27,925 nucleotides of DNA from an uncultured Clostridium sp. (GCA_958449715.1 CAUDIU010000015.1:1-27925), one strand, 5' to 3'. Counted from the first letter of the stretch, positions 18,541 through 26,824 are shown. The notes: generated from the sequence alone by a model not told the origin. A program made the numbers and translations.

Positions 18541-19248
18541 TTAATCCCATCGCTCTTTTATTGCTTCATCATTAATATGTAAATAATCCATATTATGATA
18601 TTTTAAAATCCAATACCCACATGAAGAGCCTTGAAACCAACTATTAGGAGTATTTTTTAAACAATAATCAGAATGCGTTTCGCCATTGGCCCAAGTTGGA
18701 CCTGGCAAAATTTTTAACTTATTTTTTCCAGTATTAAATGACAAGAAATGGAAATCAACACCTAAACGATTAGGTCTTTTATCACCATTCAAATCAACCA
18801 TGAAATCTACCGAATGCCCATTACGATAAAATAGTATAGATTCTCCAGAGGCAAGTCTTACTGCTGGTTGAGACTTTCCGGCTGCACTTACAAAATTAGA
18901 AGCAAGTTCTTGCTTATCAAGAGAATAGTACTTATCATTATAAAAACATTCTTTAATTCCAACACCTACTGGACAATCATTAGCAACATTTAAAAAAGGT
19001 CTTATTTTTGAATATGTATCAGCATCAGTTTGCTCCCACATATCAAAAGTTCCATATTCTTGCTGTGCAAAAGTATAGGCCTGATTTAACGTACTATAAA
19101 TACGTAAATATGCTGTTGTAAGCTCTTTTTCCTGAAAATGTTGAATTAATGATGGCATTGTCATTGCAGCAACAACACCAATAATTCCTAAAGTAATCAA
19201 TACCTCTGCAAGTGTAAAAGCTTTTTTTATATAATAGTGATGTTCCAT
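18541..19248 (-). CDS. Type IV prepilin-like protein
   Basis: This 235-residue protein begins with a class III signal: KKA then FTLAEVLITLGIIGVVAAM. Prepilin peptidase would cut before Phe11, the mature protein having Glu at +5; the -1 residue is Ala instead of the usual Gly. The hydrophobic N-terminal helix is followed by a globular part with five Cys that could form disulfides. VDLNGDKRPN (about residues 150-159) has a D-x-N-x-D pattern like calcium-binding loops in pseudopilins. A membrane or pilus/secretion filament role follows from the family. The ATG at 19248 has no Shine-Dalgarno and lies 6 nt after a TATAAT. A far better promoter, Shine-Dalgarno and ATG lie upstream (19412-19346) but are out of frame because of a ten-G tract. 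Confidence 0.88.
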   Translation of the reverse strand: MEHHYYIKKAFTLAEVLITLGIIGVVAAMTMPSLIQHFQEKELTTAYLRIYSTLNQAYTFAQQEYGTFDMWEQTDADTYSKIRPFLNVANDCPVGVGIKECFYNDKYYSLDKQELASNFVSAAGKSQPAVRLASGESILFYRNGHSVDFMVDLNGDKRPNRLGVDFHFLSFNTGKNKLKILPGPTWANGETHSDYCLKNTPNSWFQGSSCGYWILKYHNMDYLHINDEAIKERWD

Positions 19249-19307
19249 ATCACTATTATAATATATTTTATATTTTTTGCAACAGGAAAGAACACTGAAC
19301 AGAAGCT

Positions 19308-19346
19308 CTAAAATGCCCCCCCCCCGACATTCTTAAGTTTAATCAT
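19308..19346 (-). CDS. Possible 12-codon leader ORF upstream of the prepilin
   Basis: On the minus strand AAAGGAG (19359-19353), six nt, then ATG (19346) starts MIKLKNVGGGAF and stops at TAG (19310-19308). The frame passes through the G10 tract. With 11 G (or 8) the same ATG would read with no stop into the prepilin ATG and give a 268-residue protein with a 33-residue N-terminal extension. It may be a true leader peptide, the OFF state of a switch, or a real gene start hidden by a homopolymer miscall. Confidence 0.45.
   Translation of the reverse strand: MIKLKNVGGGAF
19316..19325. repeat. Homopolymer tract, ten C (ten G on minus strand)
   Basis: This is an unbroken run of ten C in a strongly AT-rich intergenic region. 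No other C or G run of this length occurs in the window. Runs like this mutate by slipped-strand mispairing and are also prone to miscounting in sequencing. It lies 27 nt after the minus-strand start at 19346 (measured to the middle of the run). Confidence 0.95.
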
Positions 19347-19383
19347 AATTTGCTCCTTTCAAATAAATATTAATAATAAAATA

Positions 19384-19412
19384 ATTATAAAATATTTTTT
19401 ATATTTTTTCAA
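19384..19412 (-). promoter_or_regulatory. Strong candidate promoter upstream of the prepilin
   Basis: On the minus strand TTGAAA (19412-19407), a 17-bp spacer and perfect TATAAT (19389-19384) form the best sigma-70-type match in this intergenic region. The start site would be near 19377, followed by AAAGGAG and the ATG at 19346. Confidence 0.6.
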
Positions 19413-19430
19413 TATTATTTTTTATTTTCA

Positions 19431-19439
19431 TGCTATAGT
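19431..19439 (+). promoter_or_regulatory. Extended -10 promoter for ppdK
   Basis: TGCTATAGT is an extended -10 with a 5/6 hexamer. The -35 region is A/T-rich without a clear match. The leader is about 40 nt and carries AAAGGAG (19471-19477), seven nt before the ATG. Confidence 0.5.
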
Positions 19440-19484
19440 TAAATCATCAAAAGTGTTTATTATACATAAGAAAGGAGATAAACT

Positions 19485-22163
19485 ATGACTGAAAAACGCG
19501 TATGGTTATTCAGAGAGGGTAATGCAGATATGCGTAATCTGCTTGGCGGTAAAGGAGCAAACCTTGCAGAAATGACAAACTTAGGTCTGCCTGTACCACC
19601 AGGACTTACTATTACAACTGAAACCTGCATGGATTATATAAATCATGGGAATAAAATGCCTGCAGGACTAATGGATGAAATAAGAGCAGCTCTTGCAGAT
19701 GTTGAAAAACAAGCTGGTAAAAAATTTGGAGATGCAGAAAATCCTCTCTTAGTTTCTGTAAGATCTGGTGCAAGACTTTCAATGCCTGGTATGATGGAAA
19801 CAATCCTAAACCTTGGTCTAAATGACAAAACTGTTGAAGGTATGATCAAATTAACAAATAACCCAAGATTTTGTTATGACTCATACAGAAGATTCTTAAC
19901 AATGTTTGGTTCAGTAGCTTGGGAAATTGACAGACAAAAATTCGAAGATTATTTAGACAAAATCAAAGAAGAAAAAGGCTACAAATCAGATACAGATTTA
20001 ACAGCAGAAGATTTGAAATCTTTAATCGAACCATATAAAGAATTAATCAAAAAAGAAACAGGCAAAGAATTTCCTCAAGACCCATACGTTCAATTAGAAG
20101 AAGCCATTGAAGCAGTATTCAGATCATGGAATATCCCTCGTGCAGTTGCATACAGAAATCACTATAAAATTGATCATAACTATGGAACAGCCGTTAACGT
20201 TCAAACAATGGTATTTGGTAACATGGGTGATGATTGTGCAACAGGTGTTTCTTTCACTAGAAACCCATCTACAGGGGAAAATAAATTCTACGGAGAATAC
20301 TTAACAAATGCTCAAGGCGAAGACGTTGTAGCAGGTATTAGAACTCCAAAACCTATTGCAGAATTAGAACATGAAATGCCTGAACTATACAAACAATATG
20401 TTGATATTGCAAAAAAATTAGAAAAAGGCTATAAAGATGTACAAGATATGGAGTTTACAATTGAAAAAGGTAAATTATATATCTTACAAACTCGTAACGG
20501 AAAAAGAACAGCAAAAGCATCTGTAAGAATTGCAGTTGAAATGGCAGAAGAAGGTATCATTGATAAAGAAAGAGCAATTGAACTTGTAGATCCAAATCAA
20601 TTATACCAAGTTCTTTTACCTGACTTCGATCCTAAAGCTAAAAAAGAAGCTCATAAAATAGCACAAGGTCTTGCAGCATCACCAGGTGCAGCTGTTGGTA
20701 AAGTTGTATTTGATACAGAAGAAGCAGCAGAACGTGGAAAAGCTGGAGAAAAAGTAATTTTAGTAAGAATTGAAACTTGTCCGGATGATATCCACGGAAT
20801 GATTGCATCTCAAGGTGTTCTTACTCTAAGAGGCGGTATGACATCTCACGCAGCTGTAGTTGCAAAAGGTATGGGAAAACCTTGTGTTGCAGGTTGTGAA
20901 GACTTATCAATCGATCTTAAAAACGAAACTTTAACCGCAGCAGACGGTACTGTATATCACAAGAACGATATAATCTCTCTAGATGGCGGTACAGGTGAAG
21001 TTATGGAAGGTGCAGTTCATTTAGTACCTCCTACAATGGATGATAACTTCAAAAAACTATTCAAATGGGTAGATGAAGTAAAACTTCTTGGTGTAAGAGC
21101 AAATGCTGATACACCAGCTGATGTTGCAAAAGCTCTTGAATTAGGTGCTGAAGGTGTCGGACTTTGCAGAACAGAACATATGTTTATGGATCCAGACAGA
21201 TTACCTTGGGTTCAAAAAATGATTATCGCAGGTACTCCTGAAGCTAGAAAAGAAGCTCTTGATCATTTATTACCAATGCAATACAGTGATTTCTATGCAA
21301 TGTTTAAAGCATTAGGTGAAAAATCAATGACAATAAGACTTCTTGATCCACCATTACATGAATTCTTACCTGATAAAGAAGAATTAATTGCAAAAGTTGC
21401 AACTAAAAAAGCTAAAGGTGAAGATTATCAAGAAGATGAAAAACTTCTTAATATCGTTGAAGCAATGTCTGAATCTAACCCAATGATGGGCTTAAGAGGC
21501 TGCCGTTTAGGACTTACTTATCCTGAAATCAATGAAATGCAAGTAAGAGCTATTTTCACAGCAGCTTGTGATTTGAAAAAAGAAGGCTTAAACGTAAAAC
21601 CTGAAGTTATGATTCCTTTAGTAGGTCATGTAAACGAACTTAAAACCGTTCAAACATTACTTGAAAGAGTTGCAAAAGAAGTTATGAATGAAAAAGGTGT
21701 AAAAGTTGATTACATGTTCGGAACAATGATAGAAATCCCTCGTGCAGCATTAACTGCTGATCAGATTGCTGAATATGCGGAATTCTTCTCATTCGGAACA
21801 AATGATTTAACTCAAATGACATTCGGATACTCAAGAGATGATGCAGAAGGTAAATTCTTACAAAACTATGTAGAACAAAAAATCCTTCCAGCAAATCCAT
21901 TTGCAACTCTTGATCAAGAAGGTGTTGGTCAATTAATGAAAATAGCTCTAGAAAAAGCATTAAAAGTAAGACCTCACCTAAAACGCGGAATTTGCGGCGA
22001 ACACGGCGGCGATCCTGCTTCTGTAAAATTCTGTCACAGAATCGGTTTGAATTACGTATCTTGCTCTCCATTCAGAGTTCCTCAAGCAAGACTTGCAGCA
22101 GCTCAAGCAGTTATAGAATTCAAACACAGCAAAGAAGAAGAAGGACCTCTAGGCTGCAAATAA
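19485..22163 (+). CDS. ppdK: Pyruvate phosphate dikinase
   Basis: This 892-residue enzyme interconverts pyruvate + ATP + Pi with PEP + AMP + PPi in the cytoplasm. The N-terminal ATP-grasp domain shows GGKGANLAEM (21-30) and the GDDCATGVSFTRNPSTGE region (248-265). The central phosphohistidine domain has GGMTSHAAVVAKGMGKPCVAG (450-470, in part), with catalytic His455, the same number as in the Clostridium symbiosum enzyme. The C-terminal PEP-binding barrel shows LGVRANADTP, GLCRTEHMF and CGEHGGDP with its catalytic Cys. Length matches the bacterial family. The start follows AAAGGAG. The gene stands alone and ends at a strong two-way terminator. In a fermenter it may run in the glycolytic or gluconeogenic direction. 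Confidence 0.98.
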   Translation: MTEKRVWLFREGNADMRNLLGGKGANLAEMTNLGLPVPPGLTITTETCMDYINHGNKMPAGLMDEIRAALADVEKQAGKKFGDAENPLLVSVRSGARLSMPGMMETILNLGLNDKTVEGMIKLTNNPRFCYDSYRRFLTMFGSVAWEIDRQKFEDYLDKIKEEKGYKSDTDLTAEDLKSLIEPYKELIKKETGKEFPQDPYVQLEEAIEAVFRSWNIPRAVAYRNHYKIDHNYGTAVNVQTMVFGNMGDDCATGVSFTRNPSTGENKFYGEYLTNAQGEDVVAGIRTPKPIAELEHEMPELYKQYVDIAKKLEKGYKDVQDMEFTIEKGKLYILQTRNGKRTAKASVRIAVEMAEEGIIDKERAIELVDPNQLYQVLLPDFDPKAKKEAHKIAQGLAASPGAAVGKVVFDTEEAAERGKAGEKVILVRIETCPDDIHGMIASQGVLTLRGGMTSHAAVVAKGMGKPCVAGCEDLSIDLKNETLTAADGTVYHKNDIISLDGGTGEVMEGAVHLVPPTMDDNFKKLFKWVDEVKLLGVRANADTPADVAKALELGAEGVGLCRTEHMFMDPDRLPWVQKMIIAGTPEARKEALDHLLPMQYSDFYAMFKALGEKSMTIRLLDPPLHEFLPDKEELIAKVATKKAKGEDYQEDEKLLNIVEAMSESNPMMGLRGCRLGLTYPEINEMQVRAIFTAACDLKKEGLNVKPEVMIPLVGHVNELKTVQTLLERVAKEVMNEKGVKVDYMFGTMIEIPRAALTADQIAEYAEFFSFGTNDLTQMTFGYSRDDAEGKFLQNYVEQKILPANPFATLDQEGVGQLMKIALEKALKVRPHLKRGICGEHGGDPASVKFCHRIGLNYVSCSPFRVPQARLAAAQAVIEFKHSKEEEGPLGCK

Positions 22164-22196
22164 GAGTTAAGTTTAATTAAAACTTACAAATAAACT

Positions 22197-22231
22197 AAAA
22201 GACGAAAATTTAATAAATTTTCGTCTTTTTT
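22197..22231. terminator. Two-way terminator between ppdK and the Ycf45-like gene
   Basis: GACGAAAATTT (22201-22211) pairs with AAATTTTCGTC (22215-22225) around a 3-nt loop. A T-run follows and an A-run precedes, so it works in both directions for the convergent genes ending at 22163 and 22251. Confidence 0.9.
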
Positions 22232-22250
22232 ATCTTCTATTTTTTTAAGA

Positions 22251-23882
22251 TTAATTATTAAAATCTTTACCGCCGACAATTCTCAAATGTCTGTTATTCC
22301 CCTCTCCAACAGACTTACTAGTCAAATTATGCTGTTCAACAAGTTCATGCTGCAATTTTCTAATATGCTGATTTTGCGGAGTTAATTCAACATGTTCAGC
22401 ACCAGCTAGAATCTTATTTATAGCAGCTTTTGCCTCATCTAAAGCTCTTTCAGCATCATCATAATAACCGCATAAAGTTTCAGATGCTTCTGTAATTTGC
22501 AAAGCTTCTTTCAAAACTTTTTGAATTTGAGCCATTGAATTTGTTTTTACATAAAAGATTTGAAGACGATAATCATTAGCAACACTCAAAACTTTTGCTC
22601 CACCTTTGATAAAGTTTTTATGAGCAATTACAATATCAGCCTCATCAAGATTTCTAGTAATTTCCGCATTCAAATTCAAACGTTCAATTACTTTTTCAAC
22701 AATAGTTCTTGATACTGCATATAAATATATCTTTTTAAAACCTTTTACTTCTTCAACATATTTTTGTCTAGAAAAACTAAACTTGAGACTATCAGTATTA
22801 TGCTCTGGCTGAATTTTTTGTTCAAGTTTTTGAATTTCTTTTGGAATATCAGCAACGGTTGGCTCTACTTTGATTTCCTGAGTGACAGGTGTTTCACCCT
22901 CATAAGTTTTATCAACCTTACGGATTTCAGGTCTAATAGGCCAACCGCGTAAAATATAATCAACAGCTTCTGCAGTATTTTTATATACTGCAAGAGTATT
23001 TCTATCTAGTATTTCAATTACAACATCAAAAGTAGGTTGTTTTTCTCTTTCTAAAACAGTCTTTTGAGAAGCTCTTCGTTTTGCCTCATCATCGCCTAAT
23101 GTTACAGATTGAATTCCGCCAACTAAATCCGATAATGTAGGGTTTTTGATAAGGTTTTCCAAACTATTACCGTGGGCTGTTGCAATCAACATAACTCCGC
23201 GTTCTGCAATAGTACGTGCAGCCTGAGCTTCAGCTTCTGTACCAATTTCATCGACTACAATTACTTCCGGAGTGTGATTTTCAACAGCCTCAATCATTAT
23301 ATCTTTTTGAAATTCAGGTTGAGTCACCTGCATACGACGAGCATGACCAATTGCCGGATGCGGCGTATCACCATCACCTGCAATTTCATTTGAAGTATCT
23401 ACAATTACAACTCGTTTTCCCAATTCATCAGCTACTAATCTTGAAATTTCTCTCAATTTCGTAGTTTTACCAACACCAGGACGACCTAAAAATAAGATAC
23501 TTTTATTCATCATACAAATATCTTTTATACAAGCAATAGTACCAGTTACAACCCTACCAATTCTGCAGGTAAGACCAATAATTTTACCTTGTCTATTTCT
23601 TATTGCACTAATTCTGTGTAAAGTTCCAGGGATTCCTGAACGGTTATCAGATGTAAAATCCTGTATTCTGCTAGTAATATAATTTATATCGTCTTCTGTT
23701 ACAAATTCTGAGCCAAGATATTCAATCTTTCCACCAGCATGTCTAATTTCTGGAGTTCGACCAATATCCAATACAATTTCTATCACATCCTCCATTTGAT
23801 CATAAGAAATGTACCTTCTGACCTTGTCAGGCAAAACTTCCGTTAAACGGTCTAAATCATTTTGAAATTGTAGGTTACTCAT
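22251..23882 (-). CDS. Ycf45/SpoIIIAA-like AAA ATPase with C-terminal R3H motif
   Basis: This is a 543-residue protein from the ATG at 23882. A longer reading starts with TTG at 23921, but the ATG is preferred because AAAGG lies about 11 nt upstream and the sequence MSNLQFQNDLDRL fits the family start. Walker A is GRPGVGKTT (133-141), Walker B is VIVVDEIGTE (207-216), and an IATAHG segment (233-238) follows. The C-terminal half ends with an R3H-type motif, R508-x3-H512, then a GNNRHLRI segment, which suggests single-stranded nucleic-acid binding. This layout matches the chloroplast/cyanobacterial Ycf45 family, whose precise role is not well settled. It is soluble. It is divergent from the 585-residue protein gene. 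Confidence 0.9.
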   Translation of the reverse strand: MSNLQFQNDLDRLTEVLPDKVRRYISYDQMEDVIEIVLDIGRTPEIRHAGGKIEYLGSEFVTEDDINYITSRIQDFTSDNRSGIPGTLHRISAIRNRQGKIIGLTCRIGRVVTGTIACIKDICMMNKSILFLGRPGVGKTTKLREISRLVADELGKRVVIVDTSNEIAGDGDTPHPAIGHARRMQVTQPEFQKDIMIEAVENHTPEVIVVDEIGTEAEAQAARTIAERGVMLIATAHGNSLENLIKNPTLSDLVGGIQSVTLGDDEAKRRASQKTVLEREKQPTFDVVIEILDRNTLAVYKNTAEAVDYILRGWPIRPEIRKVDKTYEGETPVTQEIKVEPTVADIPKEIQKLEQKIQPEHNTDSLKFSFSRQKYVEEVKGFKKIYLYAVSRTIVEKVIERLNLNAEITRNLDEADIVIAHKNFIKGGAKVLSVANDYRLQIFYVKTNSMAQIQKVLKEALQITEASETLCGYYDDAERALDEAKAAINKILAGAEHVELTPQNQHIRKLQHELVEQHNLTSKSVGEGNNRHLRIVGGKDFNN

Positions 23883-24006
23883 TTTCTTTTCTGCCTTTCT
23901 GATATTTTGTATATATAACAAAATAATTATCGGCTTTTGACAAATCCGCTCCCGCTGCGAAATTTTTATTTATACTTTTTTTATCTCAACTCACCTTTCT
24001 ACTTAT

Positions 24007-24015
24007 ATTATACCA
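24007..24015 (-). promoter_or_regulatory. Extended -10 promoter of the Ycf45-like gene
   Basis: On the minus strand TGGTATAAT (24015-24007) is an ideal extended -10. Its context AAGTGGTATAATAT is the same 14 bases as in the oxidoreductase operon promoter. The leader would be about 118 nt. Confidence 0.55.
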
Positions 24016-24102
24016 CTTTTTTACAAAATCTCATCAATCACAAGTATTACAAAAGTAGCAATTTTACATATCTTAATAGGGACTTTATTACACTTGATTT
24101 TT

Positions 24103-24135
24103 CATTTGTAAACAAATGTTACACAAAGATATTAT
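24103..24135 (+). promoter_or_regulatory. Candidate promoter with overlapping inverted repeat
   Basis: TTGTAA (24106-24111), an 18-bp spacer and TATTAT (24130-24135) form a fair promoter for the gene at 24210. An inverted repeat CATTTGT-AA-ACAAATG (24103-24118) covers the -35, as an operator would. The binding protein is unknown. Confidence 0.4.
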
Positions 24136-24209
24136 TTTTTAAAGTTCAAAACAATAAATACCGTAATACTACATGAACGTTACTAGTTTTGAAAGGAAAA
24201 TCTTAAAAA

Positions 24210-25967
24210 ATGGGATTAGCAGCAGGACAAGCTAGATTATTAACAATAACAGCCAGAAAATCTGACTGTGAATATGAATCTATGCGACTCTCTCACCAAA
24301 AAATCGCATTATCAAGAGAGCTTTCTGACCTTTCAAATGAATATCAAAATTCTTTAGATCAAACTAAATTAGTATACGATTATTATGGAACAGGAGATAC
24401 TTCTACTCCATTATCTTATGGATTATTAATGAGTCCTTCTACATTAAATGATTATCTTCCTGTGACAATCACAGACTCATTAGGCAGAGTAACATTAAAT
24501 AGTAAATATGCAGCAGCTGCTCGTGCAGCAGGTATACCTCAAGAAGGATTAGGCACATTACCATCTGAAGCTATGCGTAATTCATTTATACAAGGGCTTT
24601 ATACAAGTGGTATACTTACTAAAAATACAGCTGAAACTATTTTAGGCCTACCATACAACCAACAAGCAGGTTTCGGAGGTGGAGCAACCACTGCTGTTAC
24701 TACTAAAACAGGTAATATAGATGAACTTATTAAAACATTAGAAGAAAACGGAACAGAATTTTCAACAACAAAATTAGTATCATCTCAACAAATTCAAGGT
24801 GCAAAAGATGATATGAACAATTGTATTGTCAGAACTAAAGTTGTTGATGCTGCTGGAAATGTAACAGATACAGATTCTGCAGATTTTACATTAGCAGAAC
24901 TATTAAGTGGAGAAAAACAATATAACTTAGATTACTATGGTTCTGTACGAAGCGAACAAAGCCCTGTTACAGCAACTGCAATGATGCAAGAATATTTAAC
25001 AGGACCTGGCGGCTTTGTTGATTGGTTATATGATGAATTTTCTGCAGTACTTGATTTAGGAGATGGATATACTGCAAAAGCTCTTGAATATGCAAAAGAA
25101 GAAACAGAAAAATTAATCAATGGACCTGATACTGAAGAATATCAAAACTGGCACGACGAATGGTTAAATGCTGGGGGTAATTCAGATTGGGACGAAAGTA
25201 CTGAATGGAAAAATAATAATGTTAATGGTTTCCTAGATCCAGTAGGTACCCAAATAAGCAGCGGAGTAGAAAACTATGATCCAAATGTTGTTATTAATGG
25301 TAAAGACTATGTAGGTTTTGTTTACGCCGCTTCTAACAAAGGTAAAGACGATGATGGTAATGACCACTGTACTGCCGGTATAAATTTAAATAATATTGCA
25401 AAAGCTTTCCTAACATACTTCGTTAAATACATGGACGGTGTAGCAAACACTGCAGCTGATGGCAAAGAAAAATATTATGTAACAGCCGGAAGTCTTGAAG
25501 AAAATAGATTAGCTACAAACGATTACTTATTTGAATATACAATTAAGACAGGTTCAGAAGTTTCAAGTGATGATTTGGGACAAGCAACATTCTATGATGC
25601 ATTATTTAACCAAATATGTGCTAATGGATGGACGGAAAATAATAATATTGAAGATAATGAATATTTAAAAGAAATGCTACAAAGTGGAATGTTGTATATC
25701 TCAAAAATGAAAGATGACGGCTACTACTATCAAGCAAATTATGCTACAGATGCATATATTAAAGAAATATCTGACGATACCGCTATAGCACAAGCTGAAG
25801 CTAAATACACAACAGAAAAAGCAAAACTTAATTCTAAAGAAGAAACACTTGACTTAAAAATGAAAAATTTAGATACAGAAATTTCTTCACTTTCTACAGA
25901 ATACGATACCGTCAAAAATACGATATCGAAAAATATTGAGAAATCGTTTAAACGGTACAATGCATAA
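24210..25967 (+). CDS. Unidentified 585-residue protein with helical ends
   Basis: No named family is assigned. There is no signal peptide or membrane segment. Residues about 1-60 form a charged helix beginning MGLAAGQARLLTITARKSD, and about 513-585 form a heptad-rich helix ending SFKRYNA. The middle (about 65-510) is mixed, rich in Gly, Thr, Asp, Asn and Tyr, and looks globular or surface-exposed. Helices at both ends around a variable middle is the layout of flagellins, hook-associated and other axial proteins exported without a cleaved signal, but that link is inference from layout only. The start is supported by AAAGGA (24192-24197), 12 nt upstream. The gene is alone and ends at a two-way terminator. 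Confidence 0.85.
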   Translation: MGLAAGQARLLTITARKSDCEYESMRLSHQKIALSRELSDLSNEYQNSLDQTKLVYDYYGTGDTSTPLSYGLLMSPSTLNDYLPVTITDSLGRVTLNSKYAAAARAAGIPQEGLGTLPSEAMRNSFIQGLYTSGILTKNTAETILGLPYNQQAGFGGGATTAVTTKTGNIDELIKTLEENGTEFSTTKLVSSQQIQGAKDDMNNCIVRTKVVDAAGNVTDTDSADFTLAELLSGEKQYNLDYYGSVRSEQSPVTATAMMQEYLTGPGGFVDWLYDEFSAVLDLGDGYTAKALEYAKEETEKLINGPDTEEYQNWHDEWLNAGGNSDWDESTEWKNNNVNGFLDPVGTQISSGVENYDPNVVINGKDYVGFVYAASNKGKDDDGNDHCTAGINLNNIAKAFLTYFVKYMDGVANTAADGKEKYYVTAGSLEENRLATNDYLFEYTIKTGSEVSSDDLGQATFYDALFNQICANGWTENNNIEDNEYLKEMLQSGMLYISKMKDDGYYYQANYATDAYIKEISDDTAIAQAEAKYTTEKAKLNSKEETLDLKMKNLDTEISSLSTEYDTVKNTISKNIEKSFKRYNA

Positions 25968-25998
25968 AAAATCCGATTTTAATAAATCGGATTTTTTA
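25964..25998. terminator. Two-way terminator
   Basis: ATCCGATTT (25971-25979) pairs with AAATCGGAT (25984-25992) around a TAAT loop, with an A-run before and a T-run after. It serves the convergent genes ending at 25967 and 26000. Confidence 0.9.
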
Positions 25999-25999
25999 T

Positions 26000-26824
26000 T
26001 TATACACCTGATACAGGAGGTAAATCAATACTTTTTAATCTTTGTTCAATTCTTCTATACCATTTTAAATGCTGTTTAAACAAAATATTATATTTAGTTA
26101 CATCTCCTTGAGAAATTTCTTTAAATTGATTATCACAAACTTCTTCCAAAGCTTTTTCTAAAGTATGAGTCAATTCTTTTCTATTGAGTTGCATTTCTCT
26201 TGTTAATTCAATTCTTTTCCCAAATTCAACAACAACCTCTGGTCTATTATCTCTAAAGAAACAATAATCTACAGCTAAAGGAATTAAATTAACTCTTCCA
26301 TACTTTTTAACTGCATTTTGCGCAATATATGCAAGACCTGTCTGAAACTCAATTGGTCTGTAGTGAGGAGGACGTATTATTCCTTGAGGGAAAATACATA
26401 ACATATTACGAACATCTCCTACAACATCTACAGAATATTGCAAAGCTTTCATTGCTGATTGAGGAGATTTTTTATTAACAGAATAAGCTCCACCACGTCT
26501 TAATAATGGGAAACGATTTAACTCTTCAACCATTAAACGAATTTCTTTGTGAAAAATTCTATGCGTAATATTATAGAATACAATTCCATCCCACCAATTA
26601 CAATGAGGAGCGAATAAAATTGTCGGAATATTTGTATCACCATCAAAATAATTTTCTTCACCCCTATATCTAAAAGCATAAAAACGATTTTGCAACATGT
26701 TAAAGAAAAACATGCTAGCTACCCATAGCCAAAATCTATTTGTTTTAGCTGGTTTAAATTTTTCCTCCTTGTTCCTAAGCTTTGTAGGGGGGATGTCAGA
26801 ATATAATTGTTCCTCAACTACCAT
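26000..26824 (-). CDS. PlsC-type lysophospholipid/glycerolipid acyltransferase
   Basis: This 274-residue protein transfers an acyl chain to a glycerolipid or related acceptor at the membrane. The catalytic H-x4-D motif is H74-CNWW-D79, and FPQGIIRP (145-152) is the acceptor-binding FPEG-type block with Gln in place of the usual Glu. A hydrophobic, aromatic stretch at about 31-45 may anchor it to the membrane. The Gln substitution and the HCNWWD variant place it outside the classic 1-acyl-glycerol-3-phosphate acyltransferases, so its acceptor may be a sugar lipid or another lipid. GGAG lies about 12 nt before the ATG. It is flanked by terminators on both sides, so it is its own unit. Confidence 0.85.
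   Translation of the reverse strand: MVVEEQLYSDIPPTKLRNKEEKFKPAKTNRFWLWVASMFFFNMLQNRFYAFRYRGEENYFDGDTNIPTILFAPHCNWWDGIVFYNITHRIFHKEIRLMVEELNRFPLLRRGGAYSVNKKSPQSAMKALQYSVDVVGDVRNMLCIFPQGIIRPPHYRPIEFQTGLAYIAQNAVKKYGRVNLIPLAVDYCFFRDNRPEVVVEFGKRIELTREMQLNRKELTHTLEKALEEVCDNQFKEISQGDVTKYNILFKQHLKWYRRIEQRLKSIDLPPVSGV

Larger units (their letters stand above)
23883..24209. other. Divergent intergenic region
   Basis: This region holds the leftward promoter at 24015-24007 and a rightward candidate at 24106-24135. A reading frame at 23937-24176 (+) is low-complexity Tyr/Phe/Leu/Asn with no ribosome binding site, and I do not treat it as a gene. Nothing else coding is seen. Confidence 0.6.

Noticed and set aside
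19255..19282. TTGCAA-16-TATAAT as a promoter giving a leaderless prepilin transcript
   Set aside because: The -10 is perfect and would start transcription at the ATG itself. The -35 is weak (4/6), and the upstream promoter with a Shine-Dalgarno and ATG is better formed. It is kept only as an alternative to the G-tract explanation.
23937..24176. 79-residue plus-strand frame
   Set aside because: Low-complexity Tyr/Phe/Leu/Asn composition, no ribosome binding site, and it lies across two promoters.
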